A stretch of DNA of 64,000 bases from Eledone cirrhosa (Eukaryota > Mollusca > Cephalopoda > Octopoda > Eledonidae), in NCBI GenBank assembly GCA_964016885.1, contig OZ024742.1, forward strand, positions 121,582,370-121,646,369, read 5' to 3'. Positions 22,994-33,203 of this stretch are shown here, piece by piece. The translations under genes and the position numbers were made by a program. Every line of letters begins with the position of its first letter. Positions within the stretch are counted from its first letter, which is position 1. Under the pieces are notes generated by a model that worked only from the letters and a program-made list of their open reading frames with translations, did no database searches and had not been told where the DNA came from.

Positions 22994-23237
22994 TGGTGTT
23001 ATATATTTTTTTTTCCTCCTGTTGTGTTGTATGTCTACGCCGTTCTTATTCAGTCTGTCTATATATTTATTTATTTATTTGCTTGTTTGTTTATTTTATT
23101 TTGTCTTCTTTGCGCATGCGTTTGCGTGTGTCTATAGTGTTGTTTGCTGTGTGATGGGTAACTAGTGTGTGTTTATGTGCTTGTTGTTATTGTGCTTGTG
23201 TATGTATTTATTTATTTATCTTATTTTATTTACTTAT

Positions 23238-25720
23238 TTATACTTCTCTTAGGTCAGTGTTGTTTGTTTGGGTGTTGTTGTTATTCCATTCATTCTTTCT
23301 GTTTAGCCTTGGTCTTCTAATTTCTATTTCACTGGCCTCTCTGATTTGCCTATCTGCTGGGTCATTTCTATGTTTAGATATTATTCTAATTTCTATGTTG
23401 TCTATGTTACCGTCATGTTGTTGTCTAGCATGTTCGTATAGTACTGACCCATTTTGTCGTCCTTTTAGTTCCCCCCAGTGTTGGTCTATCCTTTCACCTA
23501 TGCTACGAGCTGTCTCACCTATGTATGTTGTTGTCATGTTTCTGCAAGTACCCTCTGTACATCTTATGCTATACACTACGTTTCTAGTTTTACAGTTTAT
23601 CCGGGGGTTCACCTTACATATGATACATTTCCTATTGGTACAGTGGGTTTTCTTAAAAGGGTAGGTTTTGCTGATCAGGGATTTTATGGTTGTTCCTGGC
23701 TTTTCTACCACCTTTATTTTTAAGTGGGTCTTTCTCAGGGCCTTTCTACACTGGTTAGCTAATTTCCCTCCAGGGGTGGCGTCCACAAACATGACACTCT
23801 GGTATCTCTGGTTGTCGTACCATGAGGTGGCTTTCCCTATCTTATGTCTAGCCCTATCTAAGCTATTCCATGATTTGCTCCTGTATAATGGGCAAATTCC
23901 TTTCGTGTCCAGTTATATGAGGGTCTTATACTTTTCCATGGCTCCTTCGTATACTCTGACTCTGTCTCTTTGGTTGTAGCCAGAGAACTGCATGCGGTTG
24001 ATGAAGTGTTGGATGTGTCTTTCCATTTCTGTTGGGTCGCACTAACGGGACACATTCTTCATCACTCGTACCAAATCTGCGATCAGAATATTAAACTTAG
24101 CACTACTGGACTTTGCTGAGTGTTTGAGTATCAGGTATTTGGAGGCCTTGGGTTTAGCATAGTGTGAGTGGAGAATTTGGGCTCTCTCGTCTATAGTGTT
24201 AATCCAGAGTTCTGTGTCTAATACAGGTAGTCTATTGTTAGGGTGTTTGGAAGGGAAGTCGATAGTTACAGTTATACTCTGGTGTATGGAATTAGCTATC
24301 TGCTGGATGCTTTCCATCGTGCTACGTTCTAAATCAAACTTGTTAGTGCTCTCTAGTGGGGGTGTTCTTATAACTATATTGATATCGTCTACATAACGAG
24401 AGTACATGATGAGGTCTATGGAGCTTTCATTAAGGAGATCTTTAAGTCTCCTTTCCCACCATACCATGAAAAGGTTGGCAACATCACCAGCTATGCTGAC
24501 GCCGATGGCTGCTCCCTCATTTTGGGTGTAGATTTTCTCGTTGAACTTAAATATGTGGCCCTTTAGGGTAGTTTTGATACTAGCCCTATTGCATGTGCGA
24601 CCATTTTTCTTACCTGATCATTGTTTTGGGGGGTCCGTATAGCTTTGGTCCACCCAATCCACCTTCCCATGGGAGTCCTTTTTGCCATTGAGGTTATGGT
24701 GGGGGGTTTACCTCTTATAGGTCTACTAGGGCAGAAACATCTAAGGTCATGGCTGTCTAGGTAGTCAGTGTCGTAGGTAAGTCTAAGTAGGAGGTCCAGT
24801 TCGTCTGTGTCGACGTCGCAGAACTCCACCTCACTCTCAATGATCATCTCCACACATCTTTTCACAGCAAAATCAATGTTAATGGATGGGTACAGTGACA
24901 CCACATCCATGCTGCCTATTATGCAGTTGGATAGGCTCCCGTTTTTGTTGCACTCACTGATTCTGCTGAGGAGGTCCTCTGTACTGTCACATACATCTGG
25001 GGACATCTTGATTATGGGGCGTATAACCATTGAGAGGAAGTAGGAGATCCTGTAGTTGCTAGCTATATTACTCCGAATACGGGTCTTGTTGGTGGTCCTG
25101 TTGTCGGGTCGTCGACTGTCTTGTGGTCTTTGCGGAGCCCATACAAGTGTCGTATGCCATTGTTAGACGCCTGGAAGTTGTTGGCAGTGCGTCTGCTTGG
25201 CTTTAGGATGTCAGTCCACATCATCATGTGAGCGTTGAGGATTTTTTCTCTCCCATCGTGTGTTTGTTGTGCAATTTCGCTCGTGTTGGTGATGTGTGGT
25301 TGCATAGCCTCGATGTAGTTCGGCATGCTATCTATTGACATCCTACCAGACTTATCTGTGGGTAGACACACTACCTCACCATCCCTTGTGCGCTGTTTGA
25401 GGCTAACCAAGCCTTCTACAGGTTTCCTCCCAAGTTGTTGGGCCTCTGGTCTGCTCTGTCTCTTAGTATACCTGTCTACTATTTGTCTAATCTTATTTCT
25501 AGCTATGGTGAACTGTGCCTCTGTCTCGTCATCTATTTGTTGTGGTATGCAAACTCTTTTATTAAAGGGTAACCTCATAGGATAGACATTACCCATCTTA
25601 TATGTTTTGTCAGCTGGGTTGAAAAATAGTTTCTCTAAGGGGTTGTCATTATATCTATCGCCATAGTTGTGTGTGTTGCTATTATTGTTATCAGGGTGGT
25701 TGTTGTTGTTTCTATCATTA
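23238..25720 (-). pseudogene. PLE reverse transcriptase / GIY-YIG protein, left copy (broken)
   Basis: Domain order from the N terminus: an asparagine-rich linker (25720-25660), DNPLEKLFFNPADKTYKMGN, YGLRKDHKTVDD, SMDVVSLYPSI (RT motif A), AAIGVSIAGDVANLF (motif B), YSRYVDDINIV (catalytic motif C, near 24400) and RLPVLDTELW. It ends with a GIY-YIG nuclease at 23590-23300, marked by VVYSIRC, TYIGETARSIGERIDQHW and SVLYEHARQQ. A Cys-rich linker precedes the nuclease (CTNRKCIICKVNPRINCKT). Breaks are a 2-bp deletion near 25070 found only here, plus three defects shared with the right copy: a frameshift near 24570, TAG near 24044 and TAA near 23913. PLE proteins prime reverse transcription at nicked DNA. 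The nuclease is thought to make the nick. Confidence 0.88.
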
Positions 25721-25829
25721 GCATTATTATTATTGTTATGATTGTTAGATGTATTGTTTTTTACTTCACCGTTATTGTTGTTGTTGTTACTGTTATTTCT
25801 ACCATTGTGGTTGTTACTTTTATAATTTT

Positions 25830-25990
25830 AGATTACCGATATAAAAGACAGCGAGAAGCGAAAACCAAACAAACAGTGAGTGTGTTCTGTTATTAATTCT
25901 GGCAATATTACACAAATATGACCCTCCCCAAGTATAACAATATTTCATATAAAAACCTCGCAAAACTAATTCATCGCCGCTATGGCATTG
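25830..25990 (+). repeat. Upstream pLTR of right PLE copy
   Basis: Starts GATTACCGATATAAAAGACA and contains AACAGTGAGTGTGTTCTGTT, CCTCCCCAAGTATAACAATA and CTCGCAAAACTAATTCATCG. It matches 29941-30112 in direct orientation, except that a stretch of about 16 bp (TTGTTTCGACACACGA) is missing here. Confidence 0.85.
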
Positions 25991-25991
25991 C

Positions 25992-28900
25992 TTGTGCCAA
26001 GCTGAAAGGTTATTGAAAGACACTGTTTTCTGTTATATAAAAACTACAATAACAACAGAACAAATCCGCTTCTTAAAACACCGTGTTTCCTCCAAAACAT
26101 ACACAGCAAACATATCAAAACAAGTAAATAATTTATTATTGAACAAAACACAAGCCGAACGACTAAAACACACAATAACAGTTAATATGAAAAGAACAAC
26201 ATACACAAATGTCAACGCACTCTACAGACAGAAACGCATTAACGGTAAGGAAATCCGAAATCTCATCACAGCAAACGAGAGAGATAACTTCATGAGCGTC
26301 ATCCGACGTGAAACGAAATACGCTCGAAACGAATGCAATAGGCATTTCAATAAGAAATTAGAATGGATGAATAAGAAAAAACTACAAGAAAGGAAAATCG
26401 AATATTCTCAAAAATACCCAGATAACATCGACAATATCCGTATGACTGATGTAAAACTACCGGAAGAATTTACCAATGACCACACAGTAAATATCTATGG
26501 GAACCTTTTAATCAGTGAACAAGAACAACAAATCCTGCGGCTACCATCAAAATTTGCCATCTACAAAAAGATTAACCCTATGGAGTGCAAAACGGAGCTG
26601 GAAAAGTGTTTCACAAAAATACGTTGGAATGCAAAGGTAAACAACAACAACAATAATAACGGTAGTAGTAATATAAACAATAACTCTGAGTATAGAAATA
26701 ACAGCCATAACTATAACAATAGCAGGAAAGTGAGAAATAGTGATAATGGTAATAATACTAGCGATAGACAGAACAACAACAACCACAATAATAATAATAA
26801 TAGAAACATTAACCACAGACACAGCAATAGCGACCACAGTAGTAATAACGGTAACAATACGAACAACAACAACAATAACCACAGTGGTAATAATGGAAAT
26901 AGTACATGTAGCAACATCAATGATAGACACAACAAAAACAAGAAACATAATAAAAGTAACAACCACAATGGTAGAAATAACAGTAACAACAACAATACAT
27001 CTAGCAATCATAACAATAATAATAATGCTAATGATAGAAACAACAACAACCACCCTGATAAAAATAATAGCAACACACACACAACTATGACGATAGATAT
27101 AATGACAACCACCCTGATAACAATAATAGCAACACACACAACTATGACGATAGATATAATGACAACCCCTTAGAGAAACTATTTTTCAACCCAGCTGACA
27201 AAACATATAAGATGGGTAATATCTATCCTACGAGGTTACCCTTTAATAAAAGAGTTTGCATACCACAACAAATAGATGACGAGACAGAGGCACAGTTCAC
27301 CATAGCTAGAAATAAGATTAGACAAATAGTAGACAGGTATACTAAGAGACAGAGCAGACCAGAGGCCCAACAACTTGGGAGGAAACCTGTAGAAGTCTTG
27401 GTTAGCCTCAAGCAGCGCACAAGGGATGGTGAGGTAGTGTGTCTACCCACAGATATGTCTGGTAGGATGTCAATAGATAGCATGCCGAACTACATCGAGG
27501 CTATGCAATCACACATCACCAACACGAGCGAAATTGCACAACAAACACACGATGGGAGAGAAAAAATCCTCAACGCTCACATGATGATGTGGACTGACAT
27601 CCTAAAGCCAAGCAGACGCACTGCCAACAACTTCCAGGCGTCTAACAATGGCATACGACCCTTGTATGGGCTCCGCAAAGACCATAAGACAGTCGACGAC
27701 CCGACAACAGGACCACCAACAAGACCCGTATTCGGAGCTAATATAGCTAGCAACTACAGGATCTCCTACTTCCTCTCAATGGTTATACGCCCCATAATCA
27801 AGATGTCCCCAGATGTATGTGACAGTACAGAGGACCTCCTCAGCAGAATCAGTGAGTGCAACAAAAACGGGAGCCTATCCAACTGCATAATAGGCAGCAT
27901 GGATGTGGTGTCACTGTACCCATCCATTAACATTGATTTTGCTGTGAAAAGATGTGTGGAGATGATCATTGAGAGTGAGGTGGAGTTCTGCGACGTCGAC
28001 ACAGACGACCTGGACCTCCTACTTAGACTTACCTACGACACTGACTACTTAGACAGCCATGACCTTAGATGTTTCTGCCCTAGTAGACCTATAAGAGGTA
28101 GACCCCCCACCATAACCTCAATGGCAAAAAGGACTCCCATGGGAAGGTGGATTGGGTGGACCAAAGCTATACGGACCCCCCAAAACAATGATCAGGTAAG
28201 AAAAATGGTCGCACATGCAATAGGGCTAGTATCAAAACTACCCTAAAGGGCCACATATTTAAGTTCAACGAGAAAATCTACACCCAAAATGAGGGAGCAG
28301 CCATCGGCGTCAGCATAGCTGGTGATGTTGCCAACCTTTTCATGGTATGGTGGGAAAGGAGACTTAAAGATCTCCTTAATGAAAGCTCCATAGACCTCAT
28401 CATGTACTCTCGTTATGTAGACGATATCAATATAGTTATAAGAACACCCCCACTAGAGAGCACTAACAAGTTTGATTTAGAACGTAGAACGATGGAAAGC
28501 ATCCAGCAGATAGCTAATTCCATACACCAGAGTATAACTGTAACTATCGACTTCCCTTCCAAACACCCTAACAATAGACTACCTGTATTAGACACAGAAC
28601 TCTGGATTAACACTATAGACGAGAGAGCCCAAATTCTCCACTCACACTATGCTAAACCCAAGGCCTCCAAATATCTGATACTCAAAAACTCAGCAAAGTC
28701 CAGTAGTGCTAAGTTTAATATTCTGATCGCAGATTTGGTACGAGTGATGAAGAATGTGTCCCGTTAGTGCGACCCAACAGAAATGGAAAGACACATCCAA
28801 CACTTCATCAACCGCATGCAGTTCTCTGGCTACAACCAAAGAGACAGAGTCAGAGTATACGAAGGAGCCATGGAAAAGTATAAGACCCTCATATAACTGG

Positions 28901-29571
28901 ACACGAAAGGAATTTGCCCATTATACAGGAGCAAATCATGGAATAGCTTAGATAGGGCTAGACATAAGATAGGGAAAGCCACCTCATGGTACGACAACCA
29001 GAGATACCAGAGTGTCATGTTTGTGGACGCCACCCCTGGAGGGAAATTAGCTAACCAGTGTAGAAAGGCCCTGAGAAAGACCCACTTAAAAATAAAGGTG
29101 GTAGAAAAGCCAGGAACAACCATAAAATCCCTGATCAGCAAAACCTACCCTTTTAAGAAAACCCACTGTACCAATAGGAAATGTATCATATGTAAGGTGA
29201 ACCCCCGGATAAACTGTAAAACTAGAAACGTAGTGTATAGCATAAGATGTACAGAGGGTACTTGCAGAAACATGACAACAACATACATAGGTGAGATAGC
29301 TCGTAGCATAGGTGAAAGGATAGACCAACACTGGGGGGAACTAAAAGGACGAAAAAACGGGTCAGTACTATACGAACATGCTAGACAACAACATGACGGT
29401 AACATAGACAACATAGAAATTAGAATAATATCTAAACATAGAAATGACCCAGCAGATAGGCAAATCAGAGAGGCCAGTGAAATAGAAATTAGAAGACCAA
29501 GGCTAAACAGAAAGAATGAATGGAATAACAACAACACCCAAACAAACAACACTGACCTAAGAGAAGTATAA
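25992..29571 (+). pseudogene. PLE reverse transcriptase / GIY-YIG protein, right copy (broken)
   Basis: The first frame, 25992-27173, gives a basic N-terminal domain of about 210 residues (for example RINGKEIRNLITANERDNF). An asparagine/serine/histidine-rich linker of about 150 residues follows. The RT starts near 27170 (DNPLEKLFFNPADK) with YGLRKDHK, SMDVVSLYPSI, AAIGVSIAGDVANLF and YSRYVDDINIV near 28410. GIY-YIG lies at about 29230-29420 (VVYSIRC, TYIGEIARS, DQHWGEL). A 2-bp CA expansion at about 27072-27082 separates linker from RT. A frameshift near 28215-28250, TAG at 28765 and TAA near 28895 are shared with the left copy. Without these breaks the protein would be about 1,190 residues. 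The Cys-rich linker before the nuclease fits the PLE family. Confidence 0.88.
26640..27165 (+). repeat. (AAC/AAT)-rich asparagine-coding linker with 57-bp duplication
   Basis: A low-complexity stretch of AAC, AAT and AGT codons encodes an Asn-rich linker. Near its end a unit of about 57 bp is duplicated (27048-27105 and 27106-27163, starting ACAACCACCCTGATAA). The left copy has only one unit. The antisense Leu/Val-rich open frames over this stretch are artefacts. Confidence 0.8.
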
Positions 29572-29820
29572 ATAAGTAAATAAAATAAGATAAATAAATA
29601 AATAAATACATACACAAGCACAATAACAACAAGCACATAAACACACACTAGTCACCCATCACACAGCAAACAACACTATAGACACACGCAAACGCATGCG
29701 CAAAGAAGACAAAATAAAATAAACAAACAAGCAAATAAATAAATAAATATATAGACAGACTGAATAAGAATGGCGTAGACATACAACACAACAGGAGGAA
29801 AAAAAATATATATAACACCA

Positions 29821-29839
29821 CTGACGATGTGCAACGAAA
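29821..29839 (+). ncRNA. Hammerhead-like core, right PLE copy
   Basis: CTGACGA (29821-29827), TGTGCAAC, then GAAA (29836-29839), followed by GATTTATGAT. In the better preserved palindrome copy the same position reads GAAC-TA-TGACT. The core boxes are right, but stem II is only about two pairs. Confidence 0.5.
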
Positions 29840-29940
29840 GATTTATGATAAACTATATATATGTGTTTGTGTCTATATTGTATCTGTATTATTTTTGACC
29901 GTCGGTCAGTCAATGGCAACATTGAGGACCGAGTAAGTTA

Positions 29941-30112
29941 GATTACCGATATAAAAGACAGCGAGAAGCGAAAACCAACCAAACAGTGAGTGTGTTCTGT
30001 TATTAATTCTGGCAATGTTACACAAATATGACCCTCCCCAAGTATAACATTATTTGTTTCGACACACGATTTCATATAAAAAACCTCGCAAAACTAATTC
30101 ATCGCCGCTATA
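29941..30112 (+). repeat. Downstream pLTR of right PLE copy
   Basis: Direct repeat of 25830-25990, ending AATTCATCGCCGCTAT and running into (AT)n. It includes GTTTCGACACACGATTTCAT, also found after the palindrome at 38775. Confidence 0.85.
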
Positions 30113-30137
30113 TATATATATATATCTATATATTAAA

Positions 30138-30308
30138 ATGACAGATGAAAGTTTAAGCAAAGAATCGCTGCTTTCACCCTTAACGGGATCTTCTGAAACT
30201 AAAAAAAATCAATCTGTGAACGCAGAAATAAATATTCCGAAAAACGTTGCAACTGAAGGAAAACAGGAAGACGATACTTTGGTTCGTGAAAACGTTCCTT
30301 GGCAATGA
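30138..30308 (+). CDS. Short gene-like ORF beside the PLE, unidentified
   Basis: An ATG at 30138 (context TTAAAATG) opens 56 codons: a hydrophilic, Ser/Glu/Lys-rich peptide beginning MTDESLSKESLLSPLTGSSE and ending LVRENVPWQ at TGA 30306-30308. The same frame stays open for about 20 more codons (TEKSEDNTSAMRTIFALGF). Composition resembles the cytosolic N terminus of a membrane or signalling protein, but I recognise no family. Part of it is repeated in inverted orientation at 38872-39016, so it belongs to a repeated segment. It may be a captured exon, a duplicated gene fragment or chance. Confidence 0.35.
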   Translation: MTDESLSKESLLSPLTGSSETKKNQSVNAEINIPKNVATEGKQEDDTLVRENVPWQ

Positions 30309-30437
30309 ACGGAAAAAAGCGAAGATAATACGTCAGCAATGAGAACAATATTTGCTCTAGGGTTCTTCTATATTTGATATATATTTAACCTTATCGAGCC
30401 CTCTTTGGATTTTAGTCTTCACATTTATTATTATTAC

Positions 30438-30442
<5 letters not shown>
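30309..30442 (+). repeat. 3' part of a segment repeated at 38.9 kb
   Basis: The string TATCGAGCCCTCTTTGGATT and the following TTAGTCTTCACAT recur on the opposite strand at 38885-38920, together with AATATTTGCTCTAG. The whole segment 30148-30440 is therefore a duplicated unit, with an internal deletion of about 130 bp in the other copy. Confidence 0.75.

Positions 30443-30510
<68 letters not shown>
30443..30510. repeat. (AT)n tract
   Basis: About 68 bp of AT repeat with no interruption. Confidence 0.95.
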
Positions 30511-30514
<4 letters not shown>

Positions 30515-30572
30515 TTATTGAGAGGGCGTGCGGTATCTTTGCACTGAATTAATTAAAAGTTGTTTAGAAGCG

Positions 30573-30720
30573 AAGTCAATGCAGACAGGCAGCCCAACAG
30601 ATAGATATTATGAGCGTGCGACGTTATAGCTATGTATCTAATGCAGACAGCCAGACATACAGAGACATATTATAAGGGCGCGACGTTATAGCTATGTATC
30701 TATCTAAAATGACAGAGTAA
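30573..30720. mobile_element. Helitron-related fragment, two tandem units
   Basis: Two units of about 78 bp each contain GCAGACA, AGATATTAT or ACATATTAT, GCGCGACGTTATAGCTATGT and ATCTA. The same series (GACAGATATTATAAGGGCGC, then GATGTTATATGTATGTATC) lies inside the Helitron at 51668-52625, near 52360-52400. This is a fragment of that family or of something nested in it. Confidence 0.5.
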
Positions 30721-31053
30721 GAAAGAGAGAGGAATGTCGTATAACCGGAAGTGTTGACATTTGAAAATTTTAAAGAAGTGAATATTTAAATAAACGATAA
30801 AATATCTTTAATCTTTCAACGAAATAAAAAAAAAAATACCCTCACTTTCTTACTTGGAAAAAGTTACCACTATGGTGCAAATTTAATGCTTTTTAGCCCA
30901 GCCGTTTGGCGAAAAAGTTTGTTACATACATACGGCCGTCAGCGTTATAATATAGATATATAATGTGTGTGTGTGCGAGCATAGAGCAGTCGATACAAGA
31001 AGCACTGGGAAAATTAAAATGTGTCCCAAGGCAAATAACAATAATAATAATAA
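30721..31053. other. No feature seen
   Basis: AT-rich sequence with no coding or repeat similarity that I recognise, leading into a short (AAT)n at 31039-31053. Confidence 0.45.
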
Positions 31054-31100
31054 TTGTTTCTACTTTAAGCACAAGGCCAGCAATTACCCAGTGCATTACC
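31054..31100 (-). mobile_element. Short SINE 3' fragment
   Basis: On the minus strand: CACTGGGTAATTGCTGGCC, TTGTGCTTAAAGTAG, AAACA and then (ATT)n. Only the last 45 bp are present. It lies 44 bp from a full-length copy in the same orientation. Confidence 0.8.
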
Positions 31101-31143
31101 GATTTTGCATCCACCGCCCTAAGGCAATAATTATCAATAATAA

Positions 31144-31354
31144 TGATTTCTAGAATAGGCACAAGGCCAGTAATTTGGGGAGGGGAAAGTCGATTAAATC
31201 GACCCCAGTGCATTACTGGTGTTTTATTTTATCGACCCCGTAAGGATGAAAGGCAAAGCTAACCTCAGCGGGATTTGAACTCGGAAGTAAAGGGCCGTAT
31301 CTCTATGCCACCTAGCATGTTGTCCGACGCTCTACCGATTAACCTATCCACTGT
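31144..31354 (-). mobile_element. tRNA-derived SINE, full length
   Basis: All landmarks are present on the minus strand: the head GTGGATAGGTTAATCGGTAG, CATGCTAGGTGGCAT, GAGTTCAAATCCCGC, GCTTTGCCTTTCATCC, GGGTCGATAAAATAAA and TTAATCGACTTTCCCC. The tail ends in (ATT)n. Confidence 0.9.
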
Positions 31355-31396
31355 CTGATGTTATATATTATTATTATTATTATTTTAATAATTATA

Positions 31397-33075
31397 TTAG
31401 ATACCATCAGACAGTTGTTGAGTAAAAGTATGAAGTCCTGGGAAACAGAGTTAACATCGGGTGGAGAATCCTTGGGAGGCGTGAAGATCAAGAGAGGTAT
31501 CGTCCAGGCAGATAGTTTGTCGCCTCTGTTGTTTGTCCTTGCCCTGATACCCCTGACCATTATACTGCGAAAAGTGAGAGCAGGATACAAGTTGGGAAAA
31601 GGAGAGATTACCATCAATCACCTCCTTTTCATGGATGATCTTAAACTCTTTGGGAAGAGTGAGAAGGAGTTGGATGTACTTGTTGACACTGTCCGTATTT
31701 TCAGCAATGATATATGTATGTAATTTGGTATTAATAAGTGCTGAGTTCTAGTGATGAAGAGGGGTAATTTGAGCAGAAGCAACGGAATCCATGTACCAAC
31801 AGGTGAGATGATAAAGGAAATTGACACTGAAGAGGGATACACATATTTAGGTGTTCTGGAGGCAGATGACATCAACAACAAAAAAATGAAGGAATTGATA
31901 AGATTACATAAGGAGAGTACATAAGGAGAGTAAGGAGCGTATTAAAATCACATCCAAATAGTAGGAATGTTATAAGTGCAGTGAATTACCGAGCTGTGTC
32001 TATTATTAGGTACAGTGCGAGAAATCTGAAATGGAATGTTGCTGAACAAAAAGAAATGGACAGGAAGACTACGAAGCTATTGACTATCTACAACTTGCTC
32101 CACAAGAGGAGTGATGTCGATAGACTCTACTTAAAGAGATCTGAAGGTGGAAGAGGTCTTATCAGCACAGAGGACTCTGTTCAGATGGAGAAAAACAACC
32201 TGCACAAATACGTGACTGACAGTAGGGAGCGAATGCTCAAAATTGTACTGAAGGAGAAGACAATAGACCAGGGGATGTCCAAGGAGGAAATAACAACAAG
32301 GAGGAAGAGCAAAATGAAAAATCCCTTCATAGTACCTTCTTTGAGAAAACTGAATTTAGAGATCCACAGACATTGAACTGGTTAAAAAAAGGAGACATTA
32401 AAAAAGCTACAGAAGGAATGCTAATGGCTGCGCAAGAGCAGGCCCTCAGAACGAAGTGGGTGAAACACTATATTTACAAGGAGGAGGCTAGCTCACTGTG
32501 TAGGATCTGTGGAGAGAGAGAGGAGACTGTGGCTCACATTGTATCCGAGTGTAAACACCTAGCCCAGACTCACTATAAAGGCTGGAGACATGATGTGATA
32601 GGCAGGGTGATCCACTGGCATCTATGCAAAGTAAACAATTTACCACATTCTGAGAAGTGGTATGAGCATAAGCCAGTGTCAGTGATAGAAAACGATCAGG
32701 TGAAGGTGCTATGGGATTTTAGGATACAGACAGACAAGAAATTAGAACACAATAGACCTGACCTGGTGGTTTTGGAAAATGAAAAAAGATCGTGCCTGAT
32801 TGTGGATGTGGCCTGCCCATTCGACACGAGAGTGCAAGAGAAGGAGAGGGAGAAAATTAACCGATACCAGGACTTAAAGTAGGAGTTAAAAAGGATTTGG
32901 AACTGCCATGAAATCAAGGTCGTCCCAATTGTCATAGGCGCACTAGGTACTATCTCAAAAAGTTTCCAAGAATGGTTAAAGAAGATTAGTCCAGCCCCGC
33001 TTTTTGGAACACTTCAAAAGGTATGCTTGCTGGGAACAGCAAGAACCCTCCGATACGTCCTGAATATCTGAGGCT
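31397..33075 (+). mobile_element. LINE with restriction-like endonuclease (R2/NeSL-like), 5'-truncated
   Basis: It starts inside the RT palm right after an (ATT)n tract and runs to the end of the protein and into (AAT)n at 33149. The restriction-like endonuclease downstream of RT and the CCHC zinc finger separate it from the Tx1-like LINEs nearby. Confidence 0.8.
31400..33071 (+). pseudogene. RLE-type LINE protein: RT C-half and endonuclease
   Basis: In order: RGIVQADSLSPLLFVLAL (RT motif B), LLFMDDLKLFGKSEKEL (motif C with MDD), a TAA after SNDICM near 31723, GYTYLGVLEAD, and RSDVDRLYLKRSEGGRGL (near 32130). Then comes a zinc finger CRICGEREETVAHIVSEC (CX2C-X8-H-X4-C, near 32500), and RPDLVVLENEKRSCLIVD VACP near 32755-32815. 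The RPD...D spacing is the catalytic core of a restriction-like endonuclease. A TAG at 32880 interrupts the last segment, which stays in frame to 33071 (ending LLGTARTLRYVLNI). A short duplication (ACATAAGGAGAGT) at 31910-31932 shifts the frame. The protein is dead, but the family is clear. Confidence 0.82.
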
Positions 33076-33148
33076 GCAGGTAGCGGCTTGATATTCATTT
33101 CAACAAACTTTCCAGTTAAATATTATCAATGACTGAGACTCAAAGAAC

Positions 33149-33202
<54 letters not shown>
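33149..33202. repeat. (AAT)n joining two LINEs
   Basis: About 18 units of AAT. On the plus side it ends the RLE-type LINE. On the minus side it is the (ATT)n 3' tail of the Tx1-like copy C. Confidence 0.92.

Positions 33203-33203
<1 letters not shown>

Larger units (their letters stand above)
22765..25829 (-). mobile_element. Penelope-like element, left inverted copy
   Basis: This copy reads from 25829 (5', truncated inside the asparagine-rich linker) down to 22765 (3' end). It carries the RT and GIY-YIG coding region, a 3' UTR with a hammerhead core and a terminal repeat. It is a near-perfect reverse complement of 26947-30049. The 5' break lies where the right copy reads AAAAGTAACAACCACAATGG. 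Penelope elements are known for partly tandem or inverted copies sharing a terminal repeat called the pLTR. Confidence 0.9.
25830..30112 (+). mobile_element. Penelope-like element, right copy with flanking pLTRs
   Basis: Begins and ends with copies of the same sequence of about 155-170 bp (25830-25990 and 29941-30112), which is the pLTR arrangement of Penelope elements. Between them are an N-terminal region, an asparagine-rich linker, RT and GIY-YIG coding sequence, and a 3' UTR with a hammerhead core. It is longer at the 5' side than the left copy and joins it head to head at 25829/25830. An (AT)n tract follows the right end. Confidence 0.88.

Noticed and set aside
26547..27137. Leucine/valine-rich antisense frames of up to 196 codons
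   Set aside because: Antisense of the AAC/AAT-rich linker of the PLE protein. Composition explains the open frame.
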